Origin: an uncultured Trichococcus sp.
GTDB lineage: Bacteria > Bacillota > Bacilli > Lactobacillales > Aerococcaceae
DNA: 64,000 nt
Assembly: GCF_963663645.1 (NCBI RefSeq)
Contig: NZ_OY760503.1
Coordinates: 2,547,501-2,611,500 of the forward strand
Reading direction: 5' to 3'
Under the pieces are notes generated by a model. It ran no database searches and was not told the origin of the DNA. It saw nothing but the letters and a program-made list of their open reading frames with translations. Positions 1 through 9,764 of the stretch are shown here, piece by piece. Every line of letters begins with the position of its first letter. Position 1 is the first letter of the stretch. Both the position numbers and the translations under genes were made by a program.

Positions 1-24
1 AAAAAGCCCCAATTAAGGGGCAAT
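1..24 (-). terminator. Terminator of rpsB-tsf
   Basis: Read on the minus strand this is GCCCC-TTAATT-GGGGC followed by five T, six bases past the tsf stop codon: a short, strong intrinsic terminator. Confidence 0.85.
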
Positions 25-29
25 TTTCA

Positions 30-911
30 TTATTTTTTGACTTGGCTCATAACTTCTTCTGCAAAGTCCACAGAGCGTTTTTCGATGCCTTCGCCTACAG
101 CATAGCGGACGAATGATTTAACAGTGCCGCCTTTGGAAGCAGCATATTGTGAAACTGTTTGATCTGGATCTTTCACGAAAGGTTGATCGTTCAATGAAAT
201 TTCGCTCAAGAATTTGTTCAAACGGCCTACGATCATTTTTTCAACGATGTTTGCTGGTTTGCCTTCGTTCAATGCTTGTTCAGTCAGAACTTTCTTTTCA
301 TGCTCAAGTTCTTCTGCAGAAACTTCGTCGCGAGAAACATATTTAGGGTTGATGGCAGCGATGTGCATAGAGATGTCTTTAGCAGCATCAGCATCAGTAG
401 ATCCTTCCAACACTGTCAATACAGCGATACGTCCGCCTTGGTGCAGGTAAGCGCCGAAAGCATCAGCATCCGTTTTTTCAACGATAGTAAAACGACGCAA
501 AGTAATTTTTTCGCCGATTACTGTAGTAGCGTTCAAGATAACATCGTTTAATGTACCGTCAGCAGTTTCGATTGCTAAAGCAGCTTCCACTGTTTCTGGT
601 TTGTTTTTAGCGATGATTGCTGTGATGTCAGCTACTAAGTTTTGGAATTTGTCGTTTTTCGCAACAAAGTCAGTTTCTGCATTGATTTCAGCGATTACGG
701 CTGTATTTCCGTCGACATATACGTTTGCAAGTCCTTCAGCAGCGATACGGTCAGCTTTTTTAGCTGCTTTAGCCATACCGTTTTCTCTTAGGTAGTCAAC
801 CGCTTTGTCCATGTCGCCATCGACTTCTACTAGAGCTCTTTTAGCATCCATCATGCCTACGCCTGTCATGTCGCGTAATTCTTTAACCATTTTTGCTGTT
901 ACTTGTGCCAT
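30..911 (-). CDS. tsf: Translation elongation factor Ts
   Basis: EF-Ts recycles EF-Tu by exchanging GDP for GTP in the cytoplasm. The 293-residue protein opens with the N-terminal UBA-like domain (residues 1-50, containing the hallmark [16 protein letters not shown]), followed by the core with the EF-Tu contact motif [10 protein letters not shown] near residue 77, and two dimerisation subdomains. Length is normal for the family. The ATG at 911 has a good GGAGG nine bases upstream. It lies downstream of rpsB in the usual rpsB-tsf order, but a terminator-like hairpin separates the two genes, which may lower tsf expression relative to rpsB. Identification is secure. Confidence 0.98.
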   Translation of the reverse strand: MAQVTAKMVKELRDMTGVGMMDAKRALVEVDGDMDKAVDYLRENGMAKAAKKADRIAAEGLANVYVDGNTAVIAEINAETDFVAKNDKFQNLVADITAIIAKNKPETVEAALAIETADGTLNDVILNATTVIGEKITLRRFTIVEKTDADAFGAYLHQGGRIAVLTVLEGSTDADAAKDISMHIAAINPKYVSRDEVSAEELEHEKKVLTEQALNEGKPANIVEKMIVGRLNKFLSEISLNDQPFVKDPDQTVSQYAASKGGTVKSFVRYAVGEGIEKRSVDFAEEVMSQVKK

Positions 912-941
912 TCTATGATTCCTCCTGAATATTCTTTTTCA

Positions 942-1021
942 TAAAAAAAGCTGTCCCAAAGAGAATAGAAAAGATGTCGGCTACCAAATTGGCTATATCT
1001 TTCTTCTTTTCTGAGACAGCT
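942..1021 (-). terminator. Terminator/attenuator hairpin between rpsB and tsf
   Basis: On the minus strand AGCTGTCTCAG (1021-1011) pairs with the TTGGGACAGCT that ends near 949, extended inside by A/G-rich against T/C-rich arms, and is followed by a run of seven T. It has the form of an intrinsic terminator inside the rpsB-tsf unit. I see no separate -35/-10 for tsf after it, so it probably acts by partial read-through. Confidence 0.75.
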
Positions 1022-1047
1022 CGTTGCTTCAAACTAAATAGGAAATA

Positions 1048-1833
1048 TTATTCGTTGTTGCCTTCTACAACTTCAACGATTTCTTCTAATGAAGTTGCTT
1101 CGTCAGCTTCAGCTGCAAAAGTTTCTTCAACAGAAATTTCAGCTTGATCTTTTCCTTGGTTGCCTTCGATGAAAGCATCAGCCATTTTAGCAGTGATCAA
1201 TTTAACTGCGCGGATAGCATCATCATTTGAAGGGATTACTACGTCGATTTCATCTGGATCACAGTTTGTGTCAACCATAGCGACGATAGGAATGTTCAAT
1301 TTGTGAGCTTCTTGAACAGCGATTCTTTCTTTTCTTGGGTCAACGATGAACATTACATCCGGGATTCTAGGCATATCTTTGATACCGCCCAAGAATTTTT
1401 CCAAACGTTCTTGTTCTTTTTTCAAGATTGAAACTTCTTTTTTAGGAAGTAGTTCGAAAGTGCCGTCTTCAGACATAGCTTCGATTGATTTCAAACGTTT
1501 GATACGTTTTTGGATAGTATCCCAGTTAGTCAAAGTACCACCTAACCAACGGTGATTTACGAAGAACTGACCTGAACGGATAGCTTCGTCTTTGATTGAA
1601 TCTTGCGCTTGTTTTTTAGTCCCTACGAATAAAGCTACGCCGCCTTCTTCAGCAACGTTAAGCATATATTTGTATGCTTCGTCGACTAATTTTACAGTTT
1701 TTTGCAAGTCGATGATGTAGATACCGTTTCTTTCTGTAAAGATGTATCTCTTCATTTTTGGGTTCCAACGACGAGTCTGGTGACCGAAGTGTACGCCTGC
1801 TTCCAATAATTGTTTCATTGAAATTACTGCCAT
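1048..1833 (-). CDS. rpsB: 30S ribosomal protein S2
   Basis: Component of the small ribosomal subunit. The start at 1833 begins [27 protein letters not shown], the canonical S2 N-terminus, with GGAGG eight bases upstream. The longer open frame reaching 1929 has no ribosome site and no homology. The 261 residues include the S2 signatures [10 protein letters not shown] and the segment [19 protein letters not shown]. The C-terminus is acidic, as usual in Firmicutes. It is the first gene of an rpsB-tsf unit with a clear promoter about 130 bases upstream. Confidence 0.98.
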   Translation of the reverse strand: MAVISMKQLLEAGVHFGHQTRRWNPKMKRYIFTERNGIYIIDLQKTVKLVDEAYKYMLNVAEEGGVALFVGTKKQAQDSIKDEAIRSGQFFVNHRWLGGTLTNWDTIQKRIKRLKSIEAMSEDGTFELLPKKEVSILKKEQERLEKFLGGIKDMPRIPDVMFIVDPRKERIAVQEAHKLNIPIVAMVDTNCDPDEIDVVIPSNDDAIRAVKLITAKMADAFIEGNQGKDQAEISVEETFAAEADEATSLEEIVEVVEGNNE

Positions 1834-1959
1834 GTTTGTTTCCTCCAAGTTTGTTTTTATTTTCCTCCCCCGATTTCTTCTACAGCAGAAACTCATCTTA
1901 CGATAAGCAACGTCCGCCGTATCGATCAAGGTGTGAAATGTGGTTTTGCACCGTTGATA

Positions 1960-1988
1960 ATTATATCGAATTATACTGAAAGAAGCAA
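1960..1988 (-). promoter_or_regulatory. rpsB promoter
   Basis: On the minus strand: -35 TTGCTT (1988-1983), a 17-base spacer, -10 TATAAT (1965-1960). Transcription should start near 1953, giving a leader of about 120 bases before rpsB. That leader has no obvious structure, but it is long enough to carry S2 autoregulation. Confidence 0.75.
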
Positions 1989-2033
1989 GTGTTTTTTCTG
2001 ATGATGAAAAGCGGGCAAAATCATACGGTCATT

Positions 2034-5000
2034 TCAGGATTGGATCCCCAAAATCTGCTTGATGTCATCGTTCGTCAGCCTTTGTCGGCTGAGTGCTTCT
2101 TCCCCTTCGGATACGATCAATTGATCAAAGAGCATCTTTTTGTCCTGCTGCAGTTGATTGATTTTCTCTTCGATGGTCCCCTCCGCGATGAAACGGTAGA
2201 CTTGCACGTTTTTCTTTTGGCCGATGCGATGCGCTCGCCCTGCCGCTTGCTCTTCGACTGCCGGGTTCCACCAAAGATCGAAAAGGATGACCGTATCCGC
2301 ACCGGTCAGATTCAACCCGGTGCCGCCCGCTTTCAGGGAAATCAAAAAGACATCCGTCTCGCCTTCATTGAACTGGTTGACCAGCGTAATCCTTTCGGCG
2401 GGAGGGGTTTTTCCGCTGAGGTACAGATGGCTCAGGTTTTCCTTGGCCAACTCGGCTTCGATCAGCTTCAGCATGGACGTGAACTGCGAAAATACCAAAA
2501 CATGCTGATTGTTTTCTTGGGCATGCTTCAATATCTCGACCAGTTGTTCCAATTTCCCCGAGCCGCCTTCGTAAGCGGCATCCACCAAACGGGGATCGCA
2601 GCAGATTTGGCGCAGACGGGTCAGTCCGGCTAAAATCTCCATGCGGTTCCGTTGGAAATCTTCGCTGTCATAATCAGAAACCTTTTCCTGCAGTTGCTGC
2701 AGATAAGCCAAATACATGATTTTCTGTTCGCGATTGAGGCTGCTGTAGATATCAGCTTCGGATTTTTCCGGAAGATCGCCCAGAACATCCGCCTTCAGCC
2801 GGCGCAACATGAAGGGTTTGGCCGTTTTCGAAATGCCCTCGAGCGACATTTTTTTGAATTCCTGCAATTTCGGGAACAATCCCGGCAAAATTAATTGGAA
2901 GATTGCCCAGAACTCCGTTACGCTGTTCTCGATCGGTGTGCCGCTTAAAGCGATATTGACTCTGGCGTTCATCTTAGCTATGGCCCGGAACGTCTTCGTA
3001 TTATAGTTGTTGACGTACTGGGATTCATCGAGGATCATCGCATAGAAATCGCACTTTTGATAAGATTCGATGTCCTGTCGGAAACTTTGATAAGAGGTTA
3101 TCGCTATGCCGTTCTCCGGCAGCTGTGCCAACTGTTCTTCCCGTTCCTTTTTCACGCCGCTGATGACGCGTATGTCAAGCAAGGGGGCAAATTTTTGGAA
3201 TTCGTACTTCCAATTGTAGATCAGCGAAGCCGGCGCAATCACCAAAGCGGGTTTGGTTTCATTTTTTCCTTCCTCAACTTCGCTGAGCAGGAACGTGATT
3301 AGCTGGAGTGTTTTCCCGAGCCCCATTTCATCGGCTAAAATACCGCCTAAGCCATAGTTGGCAAGGAATTTCAGCCATTTGAAGCCTGTCACTTGATACG
3401 GCCGCAAATCCGCCTGCAACGTTTTCGGCAATTCAGCCGGAAACTCGTTCGGGTGCTTGATGAAATGATACAGTTCGTTAAGGAAAGCCTGGCTGCCGAC
3501 CTCAGGGTTCAGATCATTGATTTCTTTTTCAAGCGTCATGCTCTTGATCATCGGCATGGAGATCGTTCCATCATGAAGCTGGGACTCATCTTTGATCAAT
3601 GAAAGGAAACGATTCATCTCTCTCATTGTCTCCGTCTCCAAAGACAAGATGCGACCGTCTTCGGTCTTGTAATAGGCGTCATTTTTTTTGAGGCTGTTCA
3701 ATAATTTGTCTATTTCATTTTCCGAAATGCCGCCGACATCAAAACGGATATCCAAAAAAGAATCCCTTGTTCTGCGTTGGACCGAAGTTGACACCGCCGT
3801 GTCCTCCACGATCAGATTCTGCAGATCCGGACTTAGCTCGACCTCTGCATAACGGCGCAAAGTAGGTATTTTTCTGTAAAGAAAGCTGAACAGATCAACA
3901 TCTTTCGTGGCCAAGAAGGATATTTGGTTTTCGATTATGTTGAATTCCAGATTTTCCAATACCTGCAGGATCCTTTCTTCACCAATTGTATCCCTGATCA
4001 GGAATTGGGACTCTGCTTTCGAGGCGCGGTTCTGTCGGAAGACCGTATCGCCATATTTGAAGAAGATTTCACCCTTTATGCGCTTCGCCGGACCACGGAA
4101 ATGGATGGAGACAGTCAATGGCTCATCGATGATGTTGCGCTCCAACTCTTCGCTGAAGTGCACCGATCCGATTTGTTTCAGCAAGGGGATGACATAGGTC
4201 AGCAAATCCGATACATCGGATTCCTCGATTCCGATCACATTTGAGTCGTCAAAACGTTTTTCAAAGAATGAGAGGTACCCCAACAGTTTATGCTGCTGCA
4301 CACTGAGCGGATGGATGGTGTTGCCCTCGATCAGCCAGTCATAATCCAACAAATGAATGATGTTGTCGCGCTGGATGCGAAGCTCTATTCCTTTGCCTTT
4401 CTTCCCAAGAAGGAATTGATAGCCCGGTTTTTCCGGACTGATCTGCACATCCGGATACGTTTGATCGCCGGAGATCCACTCGACCCTGCCGGTTTGGATC
4501 AGATCCTCCAAAATGGAGTGGGCTGCACTCGGCGGCAGAATCAGATAAGAATCCAATTTCCTGGCCGTAACATTCAACAACTGCTTGTTCAACGCAGCGG
4601 GCTGCTCTTCCAGCAATTTATGCAACCGGTAGATGATGGGCTGATCCATTTCCTGTATCTTCACTGTCCGGAAATCGATCACATCACCGAGGCGGTACTC
4701 CCATTTTTCTTGTTTGATGAATTGTTCCGTAAATTGTTCGATGTTGGTGACCATGTAAGGTTTATCGGTCCCTGCACGCAACGATATGGCCAATACATGC
4801 TCACCAGTATTTTGCATCAGATTGTTTGGTTTTATGCGCAGAACCTGCAGCGTATACTGCACTAAAAAATCTGATTGCGCATTGAGGCTCTGGGCGCCTT
4901 TGTTTTCTTGGAAGAAAATCTGCGTCAGGTCATTCACAAATTCTTGACCGGCAGTTTCCTCGTCGACCTGAAACTGTTCCGCGCTGCTTTCTGTCAGAAT

Positions 5001-5258
5001 ACGGGTACCGCATTTCTCTTTCAGATACAATTCAACAGCGATCGTATGCTTGCAGTACTGATGATTTCTCCAGTATTTGCACTGACACACATCCTGTTCT
5101 CTGGCTGTACCGTCTAAGGTGACGTGATACATTTTACTTCCGAGCACCTCACAATGCCAAACCTGGCTGTGGAAATCCGGTTGTACGGATAGTACGCGAT
5201 CCTCATTCACATATTCGCGTCCCTCTTGTATCAACTTGTCCGGCATACTCCATTTCAT
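2034..5258 (-). CDS. SWIM zinc-finger SNF2-family DEAD/DEAH helicase
   Basis: A 1074-residue Swi2/Snf2-type ATPase expected to translocate on double-stranded DNA and remodel bound proteins. Near the N-terminus is a SWIM zinc finger (CQCKYWRNHQYCKH, CxC...CxH, about residues 58-71). After a long SNF2-associated middle region come the helicase motifs: DEMGLGKT (Walker A), LDESQ (motif II, DESQ instead of DEAH), SGTPIENS (motif III) and QAAGRAHRIGQ (motif VI). The ATG at 5258 follows AGAGGAAG at good spacing; 28 upstream in-frame residues are not supported. Such proteins are common in Lactobacillales and Bacillus (YwqA type) but their cellular role is not settled. It stands alone between rpsB and plsC. 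Confidence 0.9.
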   Translation of the reverse strand: MKWSMPDKLIQEGREYVNEDRVLSVQPDFHSQVWHCEVLGSKMYHVTLDGTAREQDVCQCKYWRNHQYCKHTIAVELYLKEKCGTRILTESSAEQFQVDEETAGQEFVNDLTQIFFQENKGAQSLNAQSDFLVQYTLQVLRIKPNNLMQNTGEHVLAISLRAGTDKPYMVTNIEQFTEQFIKQEKWEYRLGDVIDFRTVKIQEMDQPIIYRLHKLLEEQPAALNKQLLNVTARKLDSYLILPPSAAHSILEDLIQTGRVEWISGDQTYPDVQISPEKPGYQFLLGKKGKGIELRIQRDNIIHLLDYDWLIEGNTIHPLSVQQHKLLGYLSFFEKRFDDSNVIGIEESDVSDLLTYVIPLLKQIGSVHFSEELERNIIDEPLTVSIHFRGPAKRIKGEIFFKYGDTVFRQNRASKAESQFLIRDTIGEERILQVLENLEFNIIENQISFLATKDVDLFSFLYRKIPTLRRYAEVELSPDLQNLIVEDTAVSTSVQRRTRDSFLDIRFDVGGISENEIDKLLNSLKKNDAYYKTEDGRILSLETETMREMNRFLSLIKDESQLHDGTISMPMIKSMTLEKEINDLNPEVGSQAFLNELYHFIKHPNEFPAELPKTLQADLRPYQVTGFKWLKFLANYGLGGILADEMGLGKTLQLITFLLSEVEEGKNETKPALVIAPASLIYNWKYEFQKFAPLLDIRVISGVKKEREEQLAQLPENGIAITSYQSFRQDIESYQKCDFYAMILDESQYVNNYNTKTFRAIAKMNARVNIALSGTPIENSVTEFWAIFQLILPGLFPKLQEFKKMSLEGISKTAKPFMLRRLKADVLGDLPEKSEADIYSSLNREQKIMYLAYLQQLQEKVSDYDSEDFQRNRMEILAGLTRLRQICCDPRLVDAAYEGGSGKLEQLVEILKHAQENNQHVLVFSQFTSMLKLIEAELAKENLSHLYLSGKTPPAERITLVNQFNEGETDVFLISLKAGGTGLNLTGADTVILFDLWWNPAVEEQAAGRAHRIGQKKNVQVYRFIAEGTIEEKINQLQQDKKMLFDQLIVSEGEEALSRQRLTNDDIKQILGIQS

Positions 5259-5364
5259 GCTATCACTTCCTCTGCTTCTTGCTGTCCATCCCTTATTGTA
5301 CTGCAATTCCATCGAAAAATATACCTTCTTCCCCTTTAACACCGGCCGAAACGGAATATTTAAC

Positions 5365-5393
5365 TTGAAATATTCAACAAACTATCCCATACT
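5365..5393 (+). promoter_or_regulatory. Possible plsC promoter
   Basis: TTGAAA (5365-5370), a 17-base spacer and CATACT (5388-5393), about 35 bases before the plsC start. The -35 is good and the -10 only fair. Confidence 0.45.
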
Positions 5394-5428
5394 GATTAGC
5401 ATAATGCCAAAGCAAAAGGAGCCCTGTC

Positions 5429-6046
5429 ATGTTTTTCAAAACAGTCGTTATCATCGTCAGATTTCTGGTCCGGATCCTGAACGGCAAGACCGAAATCCAA
5501 AACAAAGAGTACATCCCGGAAGACACAGTCTTTATCCTGGCAGCACCGCACAGAAGCCTGCTTGACCCCATTTTCATTTCGTTTGGTGTGTATCCGCATG
5601 TGTTTTCCTCGATGGCGAAGCAAGAGCTTTTCAAAGGTAAATTCATTACCTGGGTGCTCACTCACATGAACGCATTCCCTGTCAACCGTGAAAATCCGGG
5701 TCCAAGCGCCTTGAAACAGCCTGTTTCCATCTTGAAGGAAGGCAAAACCAATCTGCTGATCTTCCCGACCGGATCAAGGCATTCCGCAGAAATCAAAGGC
5801 GGAACTTCATCCATAGCCAAGTTGGCCAATGTGCCGATCCTTCCGGTTGTCTATCAGGGGCCGCTCACATTCAAGGATCTCCTGAAGCGCAAAAAGGCGA
5901 CCGTCCGCTTCGGCAAGCCCATCTACCTGCCGAAGGAAAAGCGGATCTCCAGAGATGACCTGGCTGCCTATGACGAACTGCTCGGAACAACCTTCCGCCA
6001 ATTGGATCAGGAAATCGATCCGGATTTCGTGTACATAGCAAAATGA
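5429..6046 (+). CDS. plsC: 1-acyl-sn-glycerol-3-phosphate acyltransferase
   Basis: Makes phosphatidic acid by adding the second acyl chain to lysophosphatidic acid at the membrane. The 205-residue protein has an N-terminal hydrophobic segment, the catalytic HX4D motif in HRSLLD (about residues 35-40), a glycerophosphate-binding region around NAFPVNRE, the FPTGSR block (equivalent to the usual FPEGTRS) and a V-P-I-L-P-V segment. The start has AAAGGAG upstream. It is a single plus-strand gene, convergent with the ABC exporter pair and sharing its terminator. The family is clear; the exact acyl preference is not visible. Confidence 0.92.
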   Translation: MFFKTVVIIVRFLVRILNGKTEIQNKEYIPEDTVFILAAPHRSLLDPIFISFGVYPHVFSSMAKQELFKGKFITWVLTHMNAFPVNRENPGPSALKQPVSILKEGKTNLLIFPTGSRHSAEIKGGTSSIAKLANVPILPVVYQGPLTFKDLLKRKKATVRFGKPIYLPKEKRISRDDLAAYDELLGTTFRQLDQEIDPDFVYIAK

Positions 6047-6087
6047 TGCCCCGGCATTACCCGGAATCAGCCTTTCAATAATATTCA

Positions 6088-6127
6088 AATAAAAACAGCG
6101 CCGGAAAAAATTCCCGGCGCTGTTTTT
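6088..6127. terminator. Bidirectional terminator between plsC and the ABC pair
   Basis: Perfect 11-base arms AACAGCGCCGG (6091-6101) and CCGGCGCTGTT (6111-6121), flanked by A's on one side and T's on the other. It serves the convergent genes on both strands. Confidence 0.9.
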
Positions 6128-6151
6128 TTGCATTTCTGCTGTTGCAGTCGA

Positions 6152-7927
6152 TCAATCGTTCATCGACTGCAGCATATACATATCGTAATACGTTCCGCGT
6201 TTGGCGATTAGTTCCTCATGTGTGCCTCTTTCGATGACGCGTCCTTTGTCCAGCACTAGGATCAGGTGCGCATCCCGAATGGTTGACAACCGATGTGCGA
6301 TCGCAATCGTCGTTCTGCCTTCACGCATCTTTCGCATGCTTTCTTGGATCAGGAGCTCCGTCTCGGTGTCGATATTGGCAGTCGCCTCATCAAGGATGAG
6401 CACTTTCGGATCCCGCAAAATCGTCCGGGCAAACGAAATCAGTTGCCGCTCACCGCTTGAGTAGCTGGCCCCGCGTTCGATCACTTTTGCATGGTAGCCT
6501 CCCGGCAGCGATTCGATGAACGAATCGGCGTGCACAAATGCAGCCGCAGCTTCAATGTCCCGATCGGTGTAGTCCTTATTCATCAATCGGATATTATGGG
6601 AAATATCGCCGTAAAAAAGGAACGAATCCTGCAGTACCAAGCCTATTTTTGAACGGATCTCAGCGATCGGATAGGTCTTGATCGATTTCCCATCAATCAA
6701 TATGTCGCCTTTCTCGAATTCGTAAAAACGCAGCAACACATTGATGATCGAACTTTTACCGCTGCCGGTATGCCCGACCAGCGCTACCGTCTCGCCCGGA
6801 TTCGCTGTAAAGCTGATGTCTTTCAGCACATCCTGCTTCCCGTCATAAGAAAAGGAAACATCTTTGAACTCGATTCTGCCTTGGATAATCTCCAATTCCG
6901 AATCTTCGGGTTGGTTTGGCGCCAATTCGGCGTTATCCAACACACTCAGGACCCGTGAGCTGGACACGATGCCGTCCTGCAGGGCGCTGAGGTTGTCCAT
7001 CATCATCCCCATCGGACGGAAGAAATTTTGGATGTAGGTAGTGAAGGCATAAATGACCCCTAACTCCACGACGCCGTTCAAAGTCTGATAGCCAAACAGC
7101 CAAAGGACGATCGCCAACGCGATGGCCTGCAACAGATTGACTATCGGCATCAGCATCAAGGCGTTCATTTGGACCATCGCTACGCGCCCTTTGCTGTAGT
7201 CGTCATTGATTTCGTCAAACTCCGCGCGCAGGCGCTTTTCTTGACGGAACTGCTGGATAATCGCCATGCCGGAAATCGATTCATTCAATTTCGTGTTCAG
7301 CTGGCTCAGCCTTTCGCGCATCGTTCGGTAAACGCGCGTGCTGTATTTTTGGTAATACCAGATCAGTCCGGCCATGATCGGGACAAAAACGATGAAGAGA
7401 AGGGAAATCTGTTTATCCAATGTCCACATAGCGATGAACACCGTCACGATGCTGAAGATCCCTTCTGCCAAAGCCAAAAATACATTCCAGAATTCCTTGA
7501 TGGTTTCTGTATCATTGGTGACGCGCGAAACGATCGATCCGGCCGGCGTCGTGTCATAGTAGCGCATCCCCAATTGATTGATCTTACGGAAAATGGTGTT
7601 GCGGATATTCTCCACGGTTTGTTCAGACGCCATGCTGAATATGTAGCGTTGCAGATACGTGACCAACATCTTCAACAGGATAGTGCCCAGATAGGCCATC
7701 GCAAAAAATACACTGATGTTGGTCGTGACATTGCCCTCAGCCAGATAATCATCCATATAAATTTGGATGATGCGCGGTGCCACCACATTGACCAGTGACA
7801 ATGCGATACTGAAAAGCAAGGCGAATAAAAATTGATAGCGGAAGGGATGGGCGAATCGGAAGATTCTTTTGATTACCAGGAGTTGTTCCTTCAATGGGAT
7901 TGTCTTAGACCATGCTGATCCGCTCAT
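6152..7927 (-). CDS. ABC exporter subunit with the catalytic glutamate (LmrD/BmrD type)
   Basis: A 591-residue half-transporter: six-helix exporter domain (about residues 30-320), then an ATPase domain with Walker A GHTGSGKSS, a non-consensus signature YSSGERQ, and Walker B LILDEA carrying the catalytic Glu. Its partner upstream has the canonical signature but an Asp at the catalytic position. This complementary pattern is known for heterodimeric multidrug exporters (BmrCD, LmrCD, TM287/288), where only one of the two ATP sites hydrolyses. The genes overlap by four bases (ATGA), which implies coupled translation and one-to-one assembly. Substrate cannot be read from sequence; drug or lipid-like compounds are the usual guess. 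Confidence 0.9.
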   Translation of the reverse strand: MSGSAWSKTIPLKEQLLVIKRIFRFAHPFRYQFLFALLFSIALSLVNVVAPRIIQIYMDDYLAEGNVTTNISVFFAMAYLGTILLKMLVTYLQRYIFSMASEQTVENIRNTIFRKINQLGMRYYDTTPAGSIVSRVTNDTETIKEFWNVFLALAEGIFSIVTVFIAMWTLDKQISLLFIVFVPIMAGLIWYYQKYSTRVYRTMRERLSQLNTKLNESISGMAIIQQFRQEKRLRAEFDEINDDYSKGRVAMVQMNALMLMPIVNLLQAIALAIVLWLFGYQTLNGVVELGVIYAFTTYIQNFFRPMGMMMDNLSALQDGIVSSSRVLSVLDNAELAPNQPEDSELEIIQGRIEFKDVSFSYDGKQDVLKDISFTANPGETVALVGHTGSGKSSIINVLLRFYEFEKGDILIDGKSIKTYPIAEIRSKIGLVLQDSFLFYGDISHNIRLMNKDYTDRDIEAAAAFVHADSFIESLPGGYHAKVIERGASYSSGERQLISFARTILRDPKVLILDEATANIDTETELLIQESMRKMREGRTTIAIAHRLSTIRDAHLILVLDKGRVIERGTHEELIAKRGTYYDMYMLQSMND

Positions 7928-9678
7928 ACGTCATCCTTCCCTTCCAATTTGGTTTCGAGTTGTTGTTTTTCATACATCCTGCGGTACCAGCCGTTCAGTT
8001 CCATCAGCTCGTAATGTGTCCCGCGTTCGACGATGCGCCCTTCATCAAGGACAATGATTTCATTCGCATGCATCACGCTGCTGATCCGATGGGCTGCGAT
8101 GATCGTTGTCTGATCGGCTCTCTTTTCCTTAAGTCCCGTCAGGATCGCTTCCTCTGTCTTGGCGTCCACCGCCGATAAGGAATCATCCAGGATGAGCAGC
8201 TCCGGTTCAGTCACCAAAGCCCGCGCAATCGCTATCCGCTGTTTTTGCCCACCGGATAAGGAAACGCCCCTTTCACCGACCAAGGTATCGTAGCCAGCGG
8301 GAAACCCGAGGATATCCTGGTGGATGGCAGTCAAACGCGCAGCCTCTTCAACCTTTTGCTGGCTGATCAATGGATCAGCGAAGCGGATGTTTTCCCTGAC
8401 GTCAGAAGAGAACAAGAAGTTGTCCTGGGGAACGTAACCGATGCCGCTCAACAATGCATCCAATGAATAATCACGGATATCAATGCCGTTGTAGTTGATG
8501 CTGCCGGCGTATTGATCATACTCCCGCAACAGCAATCGGAAAATCGTGCTTTTTCCCGATCCGGTTCTGCCGACAATCCCTAGCGTTTGCCCTCGCTCCA
8601 AATGGAAACTGACATCCTGCAGACTGATTTCTTCGCTGTTCGGGTAACCGAATGAGGATACTTGAAAATCCAGATCGCCTGTAACCGGAGTCCGGATGGC
8701 ATTCTTCTGCTCCTGAATCGTTGACTTTACCTTCAGCAGCTCATCGATCCTACTGTAACTGGCGCTTCCTCTTTCAAGTACGTTGAATAATCTGCCTACC
8801 GCCAACATTGGCCATGCCATCATTCCGATGTAACTGATGAATGAAACCAGCTGACCGATGCTGATGCTGCCCTCCACGACAAAACGGCCGCCAAAGATGA
8901 GCGTCAGGGCAAAAGAAAGTCCCAAAATGAGTTGGATCGCCGGATCAAACAAGGCATCGACCCTGTAGACGGCTCTATTTTTCGCGACGACATCCTTCGT
9001 CATCGCTTCGAAATCATGGATGTCCTCTTCTTCTTCGCCGAACGTCTTGATGACCTTCACGCCGGATACGCTCTCTTGCGTTTTGTCGTTCAGGCTCGAG
9101 AAAGCCGCCTGCGCTTTGCGGAATCGTTTATGCATTTTTTGTCCGAGGATCCGCGACACCAGCGTCAATGCCGGCAACGGAATCATGGCGATGAGCGTCA
9201 AGCGCCAGTCGATCAAGAAGAACATTGTAAAAAGCGTGATCCCGCCGGAAGAAATCGAATCCGCCAGTGTCAGGATGCCTGCACCCGCAACCATCCTGAT
9301 TGCATTCAAGTCATTCGTCGCATGCGCCATCAGATCACCGGTCCTGTATTTCTGGAAAAAGACAGCGTCCATTTCGGTAAAATGCTTGAACAATCTTGAA
9401 CGAAGTATCTTTTCCAGCTCTGCCGAAGTCCCCCAGATCTTCATCCGCCAAATATAACGGAAGAGATACTGCAGCACACCCGCTATCAATATGATCGCTG
9501 TCCACTTCCACAAAGAGGCCATCGTCAAAGTGCCAAGCGCAATTTCATCGATGATGATTCCGACGATCCGCGGCGATACGACTTGAAGTATCGCGACAAT
9601 GATCAAGAAGAAGACGCCCACAAAATAAGCTTTCCATTCTTGACGGAAAAACCAACTTAATTTTTTGAAAATACTCAC
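7924..9678 (-). CDS. ABC exporter subunit with degenerate ATP site (LmrC/BmrC type)
   Basis: A 584-residue half-transporter: membrane domain with six predicted helices, then Walker A GRTGSGKST, canonical signature LSGGQKQ, and Walker B LLILDDSLSAVD, in which the catalytic Glu is replaced by Asp. This marks it as the degenerate-site half of a heterodimer with the overlapping downstream gene. I place the start at GTG 9678 (VSIFKKLSWFF), which has AAAGGGG eight bases upstream; the longer open frame begins inside a hairpin and is unlikely. A terminator-like hairpin lies just upstream, between this gene and yneF. Confidence 0.88.
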   Translation of the reverse strand: MSIFKKLSWFFRQEWKAYFVGVFFLIIVAILQVVSPRIVGIIIDEIALGTLTMASLWKWTAIILIAGVLQYLFRYIWRMKIWGTSAELEKILRSRLFKHFTEMDAVFFQKYRTGDLMAHATNDLNAIRMVAGAGILTLADSISSGGITLFTMFFLIDWRLTLIAMIPLPALTLVSRILGQKMHKRFRKAQAAFSSLNDKTQESVSGVKVIKTFGEEEEDIHDFEAMTKDVVAKNRAVYRVDALFDPAIQLILGLSFALTLIFGGRFVVEGSISIGQLVSFISYIGMMAWPMLAVGRLFNVLERGSASYSRIDELLKVKSTIQEQKNAIRTPVTGDLDFQVSSFGYPNSEEISLQDVSFHLERGQTLGIVGRTGSGKSTIFRLLLREYDQYAGSINYNGIDIRDYSLDALLSGIGYVPQDNFLFSSDVRENIRFADPLISQQKVEEAARLTAIHQDILGFPAGYDTLVGERGVSLSGGQKQRIAIARALVTEPELLILDDSLSAVDAKTEEAILTGLKEKRADQTTIIAAHRISSVMHANEIIVLDEGRIVERGTHYELMELNGWYRRMYEKQQLETKLEGKDDV

Positions 9679-9709
9679 TGAAATTACCCCTTTCTCACCT
9701 GTATTCAGA

Positions 9710-9747
9710 CAAAATAAAAATGTGGAACCGTAAAGATCCACATTTTG
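9710..9747 (-). terminator. Terminator or attenuator upstream of the ABC exporter genes
   Basis: On the minus strand AAAATGTGGA (9746-9737) pairs perfectly with TCCACATTTT (9726-9717), followed by TATTTT. It terminates yneF transcription, but it also sits only about 40 bases before the ABC start with no clear promoter in between. Confidence 0.7.
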
Positions 9748-9764
9748 TATATTATTTCATTAGT

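Noticed and set aside
1834-1953. A known ribosomal-protein leader motif upstream of rpsB
   Set aside because: The leader is long enough, but I could not identify a stable conserved structure by eye, so I report only the promoter.
1989-2633. A 214-residue plus-strand open frame opposite the SNF2 helicase C-terminus
   Set aside because: Antisense to helicase motifs V-VI; shadow.
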